Source: Dictyoglomus turgidum DSM 6724 (GTDB lineage Bacteria > Dictyoglomota > Dictyoglomia > Dictyoglomales > Dictyoglomaceae). From it: DNA of 64,000 bases. Position 1 is the first letter of the stretch, and every line of letters starts with the position of its first letter. This document shows, piece after piece, positions 54,863-63,704 of the stretch. Under the pieces are notes generated by a model. That model did no database searches and was not told where the DNA came from. It saw only the letters and a list, made by a program, of their open reading frames with translations. The position numbers and the translations under genes were made by a program. The stretch is from the NCBI RefSeq assembly GCF_000021645.1, contig NC_011661.1, positions 1,706,723-1,770,722 of the forward strand, given 5' to 3'.

Positions 54863-55618
54863 CTACTTACTTGCAAGAAACAACACTTCAGAATCTGTTA
54901 AAACCCCGCTGTAAATTCTTAAATCATCTATTAAACCCTTAAAAGGAGTATCCCAATAATTTACCCCTATGGTGAATATAGCGTCCTTGTTACTGAAAAG
55001 ATCGGGGAATAATGCCTGTAAACTATTTTGTCCATTAATACGGGTGTCTAAAGCTTGTTTTTCTCCATTTATATATACGGACAATTCACCTTCATTTACC
55101 ACAACTGCTATATGATACCACTTGCCTACTTCTAAATTGACATTTGTTAAACCATCAAACCATGTGCTTCCATTGTTATAATTTGACCAAATCTGAAATC
55201 TCCCTCCAAAAGCTGCAAGTCCTCCAGGAGGTATACTTAACCATTCATTTGTTTTATTCTTAACACACCCAAAAAATGCAGGAGTATAATTTGTTAGTTG
55301 ATCTGCTTTTAACCAAAACGCTATAGAATACTTGTAAGAATGTATCAAATTATCTGGTAATTGTATCCCAGAGGCACCATCCAAGTATACTGCTTTTCCT
55401 ACAACTCCATCAGTATATGTTACACTACCTCCAGTTTCTCCAATCTTTGTTCCAATTACAATTCCATCAGAAAAATCACCAGTGCTGTCAGACAAATTAT
55501 CTTCAAATTCGTAGTGTGCAAGCAAAGTTGCAGACTCTGTTGTTACAGACTTCATACAACCACTAAGACAAATTGAAAATATTAATAACAAGAAAATAAA
55601 GAACATTTTTTTCGTCAT
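54863..55618 (-). CDS. lipoprotein with LamG-like domain (downstream copy)
   Basis: About 251 residues. Signal peptide with lipobox CLSGC (Cys21), then one LamG/concanavalin-like jelly-roll domain (about 35-245: LLAHYEFEDNLSD, VYLDGASGIQLP, YSIAFWLKAD, WYHIAVVVNEGELSVYINGE, PFKGLIDDLRIYSGVLTDSE). No catalytic motif, so it is likely a surface carbohydrate-binding protein. It is a tandem paralogue of the next gene upstream. The ATG 55618 is preceded by an 8-G tract (55625-55632) that serves as the ribosome site; an earlier in-frame start would overlap the neighbour. Confidence 0.8.
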   Translation of the reverse strand: MTKKMFFIFLLLIFSICLSGCMKSVTTESATLLAHYEFEDNLSDSTGDFSDGIVIGTKIGETGGSVTYTDGVVGKAVYLDGASGIQLPDNLIHSYKYSIAFWLKADQLTNYTPAFFGCVKNKTNEWLSIPPGGLAAFGGRFQIWSNYNNGSTWFDGLTNVNLEVGKWYHIAVVVNEGELSVYINGEKQALDTRINGQNSLQALFPDLFSNKDAIFTIGVNYWDTPFKGLIDDLRIYSGVLTDSEVLFLASK

Positions 55619-55631
55619 AAAATACCCCCCC

Positions 55632-56381
55632 CTATTTAGCACTTGCCAATTCTTTAACTTCATCAGCTGTAAGAACTTTGTTATAGATTCTCAATTCATC
55701 TATCTTTCCTTTAAATGGAGGGTCCCACCAATTAACACCAAGAACAAATATTGCTTTTTCTCCTCTAAACAGATCCTGAACCCTCTTACCCTCAAATCTC
55801 TTTTCACCATTAATGTATACGCTTACTAATCCATTGTCCACTGTAACAGCAAAGTGATACCACTTGTTTGTCTCTAACTTCATATCTGTCCATCCATCAA
55901 ACCAAGCACTACCAGACCAAAAACCAGCTCTTCCTTCAAATAAAGAATGCCCACCTGGTACTATACTTATCCAAGTATCCGTATTTATAGCAGCAAAGAA
56001 GGCAGGAGTATAATAAGTTAAAGCTTCTGGGTATATCCAAAGAGCAATGGAATACTCATATGTCTCTACAGGACCCTCATATAAAAGAACCCCAGAATTT
56101 CCATCAAGTACAAGAGCCTTTCCAACGACCCCATCAGCGAAACTTACATTTCCCCCCGGCTGGCCAATTTTAGGACCTATAACTTTTCCTTCTCCTAATA
56201 AACCATTAGCATCTTTGAGATCTCCTTCAAAAGGATAATAGGCTACTAATCCCTTTGGTAGTTCTAATTTTTGAGGAATCTGCTGTATTTGTTGTAAAGA
56301 AACCTCACCAGCCTTCTCACAACCTGCAACTAACAATATGAAAAGCAACCCAACAAAGAGTACAATTCCTTTTTTAAACAT
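55632..56381 (-). CDS. lipoprotein with LamG-like domain (upstream copy)
   Basis: 249 residues. Lipobox LVAGC (Cys21), then a LamG-like domain parallel to the downstream copy: LVAYYPFEGDLKDANG, VLDGNSGVLLY, YSIALWIYPEAL, WYHFAVTVDNGLVSVYINGE, PFKGKIDELRIYNKVLTADE. The two copies are clearly related by duplication, with matching gaps. Gene order and a shared TGGAAAnnTTTCCA-type dyad link them to the arabinan enzymes. AAAGGGGG precedes the ATG. Confidence 0.82.
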   Translation of the reverse strand: MFKKGIVLFVGLLFILLVAGCEKAGEVSLQQIQQIPQKLELPKGLVAYYPFEGDLKDANGLLGEGKVIGPKIGQPGGNVSFADGVVGKALVLDGNSGVLLYEGPVETYEYSIALWIYPEALTYYTPAFFAAINTDTWISIVPGGHSLFEGRAGFWSGSAWFDGWTDMKLETNKWYHFAVTVDNGLVSVYINGEKRFEGKRVQDLFRGEKAIFVLGVNWWDPPFKGKIDELRIYNKVLTADEVKELASAK

Positions 56382-56480
56382 GATTTAACCCCCTTTTATA
56401 ATCTATATTTTCTAAACCAACTAAAGTGCTCTTTAAAAAATTTTCTCCTTCTTTTTACCACCTCCCTATCCAATCTAATT

Positions 56481-56498
56481 ACTGGAAACCTTTCCAGA
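56481..56498 (-). promoter_or_regulatory. TGGAAAnnTTTCCA-type dyad before the LamG operon
   Basis: ACTGGAAACCTTTCCAGA: arms CTGGAAA and TTTCCAG around CC (56482-56497). It is the same dyad as at 61836. It lies about 100 bases upstream of the first LamG start, just after a -10-like TACGAT (plus 56505-56500). Confidence 0.62.
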
Positions 56499-56611
56499 TA
56501 TCGTAAAAAAAATTAAAATACCTTATTTTTTAAATCACTAAACTATATTTTATTAAAAATTTTAATTAAATTTTATCTTGCATATTCGATTTTGTCAACA
56601 CTATTTCTAAA

Positions 56612-56641
56612 GGCAGGAGAGTCCTAAATAACTCTCCTGCC
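56612..56641 (-). terminator. terminator of the secreted GH51 gene
   Basis: Stem GGCAGGAGAGT (56612-56622) with ACTCTCCTGCC (56631-56641), 8-base loop, followed on the - strand by TTTAGAAATAG. Confidence 0.75.
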
Positions 56642-56652
56642 CCTAAGGTTAT

Positions 56653-59127
56653 TTATCTTTTCTTTAGTCTTAACACCGTTAGTGAATACCTAGGAAAAAC
56701 ATACACAAAATTTTTGTCTACTCCAGATATATTTGTATATTGAGGAGAGATTTTGTTGGGAGCTATAAATGAGTTTTCATCCTTCAAACTATCTGAAGTT
56801 AAAGTTATAACTCTTGCCTCTTCTTCTAACCTAAGATTTTCCAACCCCTTAATCACAATACTAAATCTTTTGTTTTTATTAGAGATATTAACAACTTTGA
56901 TAAGTATATCTCCATTTTCGTCTTCTGTAACATTACTATAAATGTCTTGCCTCACAACCCTATCCTCCACATCGTGAATTAAAACCCCGTCTAAGTAACA
57001 ACGAATTCTATTACCATTTACTTCAATCTTAATGTCATACCATCTGTTTTCTTCTACCCTTACATTGGCAGAGTTTCCGATAATGCTTTTTATTCCTCCT
57101 ACCGCTTTTTCAATAGCGGTATAAGAATTACCCCACCCTCCTATATTCCACCAATAAAAATTGTCTGAATTTTTAACTCCAAACATTATTAAAAAACCTT
57201 CTCTCCCAGAAATTTTTCTCGCCTTGACTTGTATTGTGTAATTACTCCAATTAACATCTCCTGTTAAAGCAAAACAATTCTCCGAGAGAGTAGACTGGGA
57301 AAAAACACCATTTTTTATCGTCCATATGCCCCTCGCAATAGTCCAATTTTTCAAAGTATCAATGAAATTATCTTTGTAGAGTACTTCTCCCGTAATATTA
57401 CTTATAACTCTTAAATCCTTATATTCCACAGAAGTTTGCCAAGATCCTAAACCTATCATTCCAGATATTACTTCATCAGCTTTGTCTTTTAAGGTGAGCA
57501 ACTTAAAAGGCAATACGTATTTCCCTTTGTTCTCATTCAAGATCTTAAGCACGTAATAACTGGGAGTAGCATAGGAAGATCTATTATTAAACCATATCAA
57601 ATTGGGCTGCCACTGGCTTGCTCCTTCCTTCCCAAATAAAGGAGCATAAGAAATCATAGAAACTATATCTGAATACTTCTCAATATTTAATAAATATGCA
57701 GCTTCAGAAAGGGCTGCTTCTAAATTATTTCTTCTCCCTACCCCATGAGCAGCATACTCTCCTACATAAACCTTAGGGCCTTTCCTATCGTATGTAGAAT
57801 AACGATCTACATTGTTCAAAAACCATTCTGGAGACATATAGTAATGTTCGTCTACAAGATCAGCTTTTCCTGTCTTCTTCACCCAATTCCAACCATCATC
57901 GAAAATTTTTCCACTGGGAGAAGGCCCTACTCCAAATATAACTTTTATATAAGGATATTTTTTCTTTATAGCGTCATAAAATTTCTCATAACGTACATAA
58001 TATTCAGGCCCCCATTGCTCATTTCCAATTTCAATATATTTCAGATTAAAAGGCTCCGGATGTCCAAGTTTAGCTCTTATAGATCCCCACTTAGTATCTA
58101 CCGAACCATTTGCAAATTCTATTAAATCCAATGCATCTTGAATATATTCATCCAGTTTGTCTAAAGGAACCATATCTGTATAGCTACCACCTTGAAAAGA
58201 CATACCACAGTTAATTACAGGAATAGGTTCAGCTCCAAGATCTTCACATAATAGAAAATATTCATAAAAACCCAGTCCAAGACTTTGATAGTATCCCCAA
58301 AAATTGGGTATGGTTGGTCTTTCTAACGGATCACCAATGGTAAACTTCCACCTATAAGCTTCATTCATGTTTCTACCTTGAACAAGACATCCCCCTGGGA
58401 ATCTCATAAAAGATGGCTTCAAATCATAAAGCCATTTTACCAAATCAAACCTTAATCCATTTTTGCGCTCTTTCCAGGTGTTTTGAGGAAAAAGAGATAT
58501 AAAATCCAAATCAACAGTACCTTTTTCCTTAATCAAAATTACAAATCTTCCATCATCAATATCTTGATTACACATTATTACTTTCTCAAATTTTTTCCAT
58601 TTTCTATCTATATCAGAAATAAAATCCTTAAAAGCAACATTTCCTTTTCTATTAGAGACTTCAAAATTTATATTCTTAATGCTACCATCGGGAGAACGAG
58701 CATAAAGGGTCACAATGTAATATTCTCCTTTTTTTAAAGAAATACCTTGATAACCTTGATTTGAAAGCAATACTCCTTTATCTAAAGAACTAATAACAAT
58801 TCGTAAATAATTGGGATTTTTCGTAGAAACAGGATCCTTCTTTTCTATAACATAACCTGCCTTATCTTTTCCCATAACATTTATTGACCAGCTATACATA
58901 GGATCAGGAAATTCAAAAGATCTATTTTGAATTAGTTCTGCATAAAGTCCACCATCTCCTGCATAGTTAATATCTTCAAAAAATATTCCATACAAATTTG
59001 GGCTTATCTCAATTCCTTTCTTAGATAGATCTATTTCTAAAACATCAGTAGTTTCATCATTCCCTTCTAAAATAAATGGCATCACTAAGAAAATTATAAA
59101 AAAGATTATCAGCAATCTTTTATTCAT
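56653..59127 (-). CDS. secreted GH51-type arabinofuranosidase with extra modules
   Basis: About 824 residues. Signal peptide (1-21), then a large GH51 of the extracellular type: LYGIFFEDINYAGDGGLYAE at the start, a carbohydrate-binding-like insert (about 75-215), then the barrel with acid/base E370 (YIEIGNEQWG) and nucleophile E457 (VYVGEYAAHG). After the catalytic part a LamG/CBM66-like segment (about 570-700: YKDNFIDTLKNW, YWWNIGGWGN, YDIKIEVNGNRIRCYLDGV) interrupts the C-terminal beta-sandwich, which resumes to the end. It acts on arabinan or arabinoxylan outside the cell. ATG 59127, after AAGGAGGTG, is chosen; an earlier in-frame start at 59184 would overlap the preceding gene. It is cotranscribed with that gene. 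Confidence 0.88.
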   Translation of the reverse strand: MNKRLLIIFFIIFLVMPFILEGNDETTDVLEIDLSKKGIEISPNLYGIFFEDINYAGDGGLYAELIQNRSFEFPDPMYSWSINVMGKDKAGYVIEKKDPVSTKNPNYLRIVISSLDKGVLLSNQGYQGISLKKGEYYIVTLYARSPDGSIKNINFEVSNRKGNVAFKDFISDIDRKWKKFEKVIMCNQDIDDGRFVILIKEKGTVDLDFISLFPQNTWKERKNGLRFDLVKWLYDLKPSFMRFPGGCLVQGRNMNEAYRWKFTIGDPLERPTIPNFWGYYQSLGLGFYEYFLLCEDLGAEPIPVINCGMSFQGGSYTDMVPLDKLDEYIQDALDLIEFANGSVDTKWGSIRAKLGHPEPFNLKYIEIGNEQWGPEYYVRYEKFYDAIKKKYPYIKVIFGVGPSPSGKIFDDGWNWVKKTGKADLVDEHYYMSPEWFLNNVDRYSTYDRKGPKVYVGEYAAHGVGRRNNLEAALSEAAYLLNIEKYSDIVSMISYAPLFGKEGASQWQPNLIWFNNRSSYATPSYYVLKILNENKGKYVLPFKLLTLKDKADEVISGMIGLGSWQTSVEYKDLRVISNITGEVLYKDNFIDTLKNWTIARGIWTIKNGVFSQSTLSENCFALTGDVNWSNYTIQVKARKISGREGFLIMFGVKNSDNFYWWNIGGWGNSYTAIEKAVGGIKSIIGNSANVRVEENRWYDIKIEVNGNRIRCYLDGVLIHDVEDRVVRQDIYSNVTEDENGDILIKVVNISNKNKRFSIVIKGLENLRLEEEARVITLTSDSLKDENSFIAPNKISPQYTNISGVDKNFVYVFPRYSLTVLRLKKR

Positions 59128-59146
59128 TCTTTTACACCTCCTTATT

Positions 59147-61804
59147 TTATTCAATAAAAACTGGACATACGGAAATCTTATCAATGTTTGGCGCCCAAGG
59201 TGAAGGAAGGGCAGGAGAACTTATCTTGTGAGGATTGTAAATTTTTATAAAATTATTTCCCACTTCCAGTTTCGTATAGATTACTTTTGTTTTAAAGGTT
59301 TCAAAGCCATTAGTATTTCTAAAATAGAATTCTCCTAATTCTCTATCATCAAGCTCAAATAAAGCACATCTATCTATCACATTCACATTATATTGATGAG
59401 TACCTAAAATCTCTCCATTGGAATAATGCACCACTATTGCATAATATCCATCTTCAACAATATTGGGAAGGAAAATTTTTAGGTAATTTTCATCACCCAT
59501 TCCTATCTCTCCCACATGTCCTCCCGAAGAAGCGTAGGAAGAATTAAATATTTTAACCCTACCACTTATTATGTTTTGTTTGTCCTCTGCTTCAATTTTT
59601 CTGATAAAATGATCGTAATTATGAGTTTTTCTAATCTCAATATAATCTAAACAGAACTTACTTTTATCTACCCCACTAATTTCTAATATATTTATTCCCC
59701 TTTGCAAGAACATAACTTGATTAGTAATAAAGTCTTTATCAATACTTTCTGTATAGGGAAGATTTAATATCTTGTAGGGGCCATAATTAAGGGTAAGTTT
59801 CATCTTTATATAATCTTTGCCATAAGTAGAATAAGCTATACTTATTAAGTAATAGGCATCTTCATCAACACTTACTACAAATTTAATCTTCTTATCCGAA
59901 CCAATTCCTGAAACCAGGCTTGCCCCAGAACATGCTTTGGAATAATACAAACTTAGCCCATCATCTAACCTTGCTTCCTCCGCCTCATATATTTGAGGAT
60001 TCACATCTTCATGGACTTTTTCCGAGGTTACATAAGTAAATGAAATTTTATCCAGATCAAAAGGATGTAGAGACACATTTTTTCCATCATTTCTTGATAT
60101 TATTATCTTATGCTTTCCTCTCTTAAAATAAATAAATCCGGTATGTTTTCCAACAAACCTCCAATTTGTTGTAGGATTCAGACTAATCTTAGTATATTTA
60201 CCATCGTCTATTTTCATATACCCATCAACTATTAAGCCACTATTATTTTGTCTATTTCCATTGGAATAGAAGATATCAAACATATATGTCCCATCGTAAG
60301 GTAAATCAACTTCAAAAATTAAAGAGCTATTTGTATTTTCCAATAACACCCCTTTCCCATTAGAATACATATTGTTATTAGGATTTGTCTCTGTTCCATC
60401 ATCAAAAACTTTAGCATTACTAATTTTTGCTAATTCAGCCTCGTAGGATAATTGAGCTGATTTAAAATTTTCTCTATATATCTTGTCCTTTTCGGTTTTT
60501 TGCATAATTAAAAAGTAGGCTGATGTTTTATTTATCCTGGGAATAGAAATTTTTAAGAAAGCATTTTCTACATTTCTTATTTCTTCTAAAATAACAGATG
60601 GCTTAAATAAGGCACCATCATATCCCGACCAATCTGCTTTGTAAACTTTGACAAATACCTTCCCAATAAAATCATCAGGTAAATTTGATATGTTCACTTC
60701 TATATCTGTATCATCACCCCCAAAAAGAACCCATAGCATCTTGTTCTTCTCATTTAAAACTGAGAGAGCTGACAAATCCTCCAAATTAGGATATGGAACT
60801 TTTGTTTCTAACAGTTCTCCGTCCATATCTGAGTACCATTTATATACCCACCACCCCCCATTAGGTGAGTTATTATCTACCACTAAATCATCAAAATTTC
60901 CAGCTGTATGCCAATATGCAAGGCATGCAGAAACTCCAGTCCTTTCAAATCTTGAGATCCACTGTACTAATTTCCCTGGTACTGAGAGGTCACTAAAAGT
61001 ACCATATTCATTAATACTTATATGTCTTGGCTCTATATTTAGACTTTTTTCTATTTCTCTATAATTTTGATAATTCTTCTCATAAAATCCATAAAATCTA
61101 TTATTCAGCTCATGCCAGGTGATTATATCTGGTATACAATTATTTTCCTTACAAAAAGTCATAAAATTTTTCATAAAATCAGCCTTATAAATAGCCAAGT
61201 TAGGGCCAGCAATTACAGCTCCTTTATCTATACCCTTTATGAAATCATATATTTTCTTCCAAGCTTTCAAAAACGTAGAATTATTTATATCTCCTCTCCA
61301 AATGGAGTCATTGTTATACCATATAGCATCAGGTTCATTAAAGGGTACATAAACTATTTTCGACGCATACACGGTATTTTTAATATTTTTAACTATACTC
61401 TCAACTTTTTGGAGAAAATCATCAGGAATACCATCATTATCAATATCAGATCCCTTTTCGTAGGGCCAATTAGCATAGATATCCTGCAAATAAACCTGTA
61501 AAAATTTTCCTCCTGCTTTAAAGAAAGTTTCAGCAACCCTCAAAGCATCAGCTCCTGGATGTTGCATCCCATAGGGTGGCTTTTGGTTAACAGTATAAAT
61601 TTTTAACGAAGATAGAACAAGTATAGAAGGAACATCAGGTTCCGATAGAGCATAATGGCCACCTATAGCCCCATGTATAATTTTCCCTAATCTCTTAGAA
61701 GCATCAATCTCAATAAATTTAACAGTAGATTTAGCAGAAGATATTCCCATTATAAAAATCCCTCCAATCATAAGTAAAATAAATATTTTTTTAAATATTG
61801 CCAT
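59147..61804 (-). CDS. secreted putative clan GH-A glycosidase with three CBM6/35-like modules
   Basis: 885 residues. Signal peptide (1-25). The N-terminal catalytic part (about 27-345) has clan GH-A features: VYVPFNEPD (candidate acid/base E157) and ISINEYGTF (candidate nucleophile E266), about 110 residues apart as in clan A. WHELNNRF and GGWWVYKWYSDMDGE are also seen, the last a GH39-like pattern. A calcium-loop-like DIDNDGIPDDF lies at 121-131. A beta-sandwich (about 345-437) follows, then three EAE/IEAE-type beta modules like CBM6/CBM35 starting near residues 454, 625 and 745 (YEAELAK, YEAEEAR, IEAEDK). I cannot place the catalytic domain in a known GH family. Its genome neighbours suggest arabinoxylan or arabinan. 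GGAGG lies 8 bases before the ATG. Confidence 0.75.
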   Translation of the reverse strand: MAIFKKIFILLMIGGIFIMGISSAKSTVKFIEIDASKRLGKIIHGAIGGHYALSEPDVPSILVLSSLKIYTVNQKPPYGMQHPGADALRVAETFFKAGGKFLQVYLQDIYANWPYEKGSDIDNDGIPDDFLQKVESIVKNIKNTVYASKIVYVPFNEPDAIWYNNDSIWRGDINNSTFLKAWKKIYDFIKGIDKGAVIAGPNLAIYKADFMKNFMTFCKENNCIPDIITWHELNNRFYGFYEKNYQNYREIEKSLNIEPRHISINEYGTFSDLSVPGKLVQWISRFERTGVSACLAYWHTAGNFDDLVVDNNSPNGGWWVYKWYSDMDGELLETKVPYPNLEDLSALSVLNEKNKMLWVLFGGDDTDIEVNISNLPDDFIGKVFVKVYKADWSGYDGALFKPSVILEEIRNVENAFLKISIPRINKTSAYFLIMQKTEKDKIYRENFKSAQLSYEAELAKISNAKVFDDGTETNPNNNMYSNGKGVLLENTNSSLIFEVDLPYDGTYMFDIFYSNGNRQNNSGLIVDGYMKIDDGKYTKISLNPTTNWRFVGKHTGFIYFKRGKHKIIISRNDGKNVSLHPFDLDKISFTYVTSEKVHEDVNPQIYEAEEARLDDGLSLYYSKACSGASLVSGIGSDKKIKFVVSVDEDAYYLISIAYSTYGKDYIKMKLTLNYGPYKILNLPYTESIDKDFITNQVMFLQRGINILEISGVDKSKFCLDYIEIRKTHNYDHFIRKIEAEDKQNIISGRVKIFNSSYASSGGHVGEIGMGDENYLKIFLPNIVEDGYYAIVVHYSNGEILGTHQYNVNVIDRCALFELDDRELGEFYFRNTNGFETFKTKVIYTKLEVGNNFIKIYNPHKISSPALPSPWAPNIDKISVCPVFIE

Positions 61805-61835
61805 TTATCATTCCTCCTTACCTCTTAATTACTAT

Positions 61836-61853
61836 ACTGGAAAGGTTTCCAGT
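61836..61853 (-). promoter_or_regulatory. operator-like dyad before the secreted glycosidase operon
   Basis: ACTGGAAAGGTTTCCAGT: 8-bp arms ACTGGAAA / TTTCCAGT around GG. On the - strand it lies just downstream of a -10-like TATAGT (plus 61868-61863), so it covers the predicted start point as a repressor site would. It is shared with 56481 (upstream of the LamG genes). Confidence 0.68.
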
Positions 61854-61900
61854 TTTTTCTAAACTATAACTTTACAAATAGTTGCCCTAAAATCTTGTTA

Positions 61901-62746
61901 TTAATATTTCACTGCACCAAAAGTTAAACCACGCAATAAATATCTTTGCATGGTAAAAGAGAAGATCACTGCCGGTAGCATGGTAACTATACCTGCAGCT
62001 GCCAACGGTCCCCAAGCTATTCTCCAACCTGTAATATATCTTCCAAGATAAACAGGAAGAGTTTGAGAATTTGCCGTACTTGTTAGGATTAAAGCAAGGA
62101 GAAACTCTCCCCAGCAGGTAACAAAACTTAAAGTCATCATCGCAGCAAGGCCTGGAGCGCTAAGAGGTAAAACCACATGAAAGAATGTACTTAAGGATGA
62201 AGCGCCATCTATATATGCTGCCTCATCAAGTTCCTTTGGTATTCCATTAAAAAAAGAAATCAATACCCAAGTGCTAAAAGGAATAGTGAATACAAGATAT
62301 ACCATTATAAGAGCAGTCCACGTATCAAGCAATTTTAAATTTTTAAACAGAATATATAAGGGCAGCGCAGAGGCAATTGGAGGCAACATTCTTACAGAAA
62401 TTATCCAATTAGCAAATTTTCTACCTCCAGTTTTAAACCTTGATATGGAATAAGCAGCTAAAGCAGAGATGATAACAGCAAGGATGGAAGTTATTAAAGA
62501 TATAGCAGTACTATTTCTAAGATAAGGTGTTATATTTTCAATAGAAGTGGTTGTACTTCCATAAAAACTTCCACCACCTGTAAAATTCTCTAAGGTCAAA
62601 GTTCTTGGAAAGATCATGGGAGGCCATTTAAACCAATCACTGGCAGGTTTAAAAGCAGTTATAACAAGCCAATAAACTGGAAAAAGGAAAAAGACAAGTA
62701 TAACTAAAAGAATTAGCCATTTAAGAGAATAAAACAAATATTTCAT
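61901..62746 (-). CDS. sugar ABC transporter permease (MalG-like), second CUT1 system
   Basis: 281 residues, about 6 membrane helices, EAA loop ELDEAAYIDGASSLSTFFHV, family C-terminus (MQRYLLRGLTFGAVK). It follows the MalF-like gene by 13 bases. The secreted glycosidase genes begin 96 bases further on behind their own dyad. GGGGG precedes the ATG. Confidence 0.92.
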   Translation of the reverse strand: MKYLFYSLKWLILLVILVFFLFPVYWLVITAFKPASDWFKWPPMIFPRTLTLENFTGGGSFYGSTTTSIENITPYLRNSTAISLITSILAVIISALAAYSISRFKTGGRKFANWIISVRMLPPIASALPLYILFKNLKLLDTWTALIMVYLVFTIPFSTWVLISFFNGIPKELDEAAYIDGASSLSTFFHVVLPLSAPGLAAMMTLSFVTCWGEFLLALILTSTANSQTLPVYLGRYITGWRIAWGPLAAAGIVTMLPAVIFSFTMQRYLLRGLTFGAVKY

Positions 62747-62759
62747 AATTTTAATCCCC

Positions 62760-63638
62760 CTATAACTCCAAATACTCCCAAAGTCTCATTGTCCTTATAA
62801 GTATATTTGTTAGAATTGTTACTAAGATAAGGAGTAAAATACTTAAGGCTGAAGCATATCCCACATCCCATCCGAAAGATATTCCTACCTTATATATATA
62901 GAAACTAAGGGTATGAGTAGCATAACCCGGACCCCCAAAGCTTGTCATATAAACGATATCAAACATTCTTAAGATATCTATTAGTCTTAGGATTATTAAT
63001 ATCCAAAAAAGGGGTCTCAAAAATGGAAACTCAATATACTTAAAAATAACCCATCTGTTTCCACCATCAACTTTTGCAGCTTCAATTAGATCTGTAGGAA
63101 CCGTTTGTAATCCCGCATATAATACCAGAAAAATGAAAGGAGTCCATTGCCATACATCCATTATAACTACAGCAATCCTTGCAAAAAAAGGATCTCCAAA
63201 CCAAGCAATTTTGTTTACTCCAAATAAACTTAATAGATAATTTACTGGACCATACTCATAATTAAAAAGCATTTTCCATATGACTCCTACAACTACTGCA
63301 GGGATCATCATAGGTAAAAGTAAGGAACTTCTTACAACTTTTTCTCCAACTAAATTCTGTATAAATAAAGCAATAAATCCTCCTAAAATAATTTCAATAG
63401 GTAAAGCTAATAACACAAGTAAAAAGGTAAATTCCAAAGTAGAATGAACACCCTCATCCCTAAAAGCTTTAACATAATTTTCTAATCCTACAAAGTAAGG
63501 GGCTTTCCATTCTGCCAAATTATAATGCATAAAAGAGATAACTATCATATAGATAAAGGGGAAAATCGTAAGTAATAAAAATACAAACACAAGCGGCATA
63601 ACCATAAATATTGCCGTTCGTCTTGTTCCTTTATCCAT
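62760..63638 (-). CDS. sugar ABC transporter permease (MalF-like), second CUT1 system
   Basis: 292 residues, about 6 membrane helices, EAA loop DLIEAAKVDGGNRWVIFKYI. It pairs with the MalG-like permease. ATG 63638 (GGGGG 7 bases ahead) is preferred to an immediately adjacent TTG. No ATPase gene is linked. Confidence 0.92.
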   Translation of the reverse strand: MDKGTRRTAIFMVMPLVFVFLLLTIFPFIYMIVISFMHYNLAEWKAPYFVGLENYVKAFRDEGVHSTLEFTFLLVLLALPIEIILGGFIALFIQNLVGEKVVRSSLLLPMMIPAVVVGVIWKMLFNYEYGPVNYLLSLFGVNKIAWFGDPFFARIAVVIMDVWQWTPFIFLVLYAGLQTVPTDLIEAAKVDGGNRWVIFKYIEFPFLRPLFWILIILRLIDILRMFDIVYMTSFGGPGYATHTLSFYIYKVGISFGWDVGYASALSILLLILVTILTNILIRTMRLWEYLEL

Positions 63639-63676
63639 CAAATTTCCCCCTATTTCTTATTTTTTTAATAATTAGA

Positions 63677-63697
63677 AGGGGAGCATTGCGCTCCCCT
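63677..63697 (-). other. intercistronic hairpin after binding-protein gene 4
   Basis: Stem AGGGGAGC (63677-63684) with GCTCCCCT (63690-63697), five-base loop, 7 bases after the binding-protein stop. In the - direction followed by TCTAATTATTAAAAAAATA, with no U-run. Confidence 0.72.
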
Positions 63698-63704
63698 AAA
63701 TTTA

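Noticed and set aside
61067-61501. A 144-codon + strand frame opposite the 885-residue glycosidase
   Set aside because: It is antisense to a well-supported gene; its composition is what AT-rich antisense gives, and there is no ribosome site.
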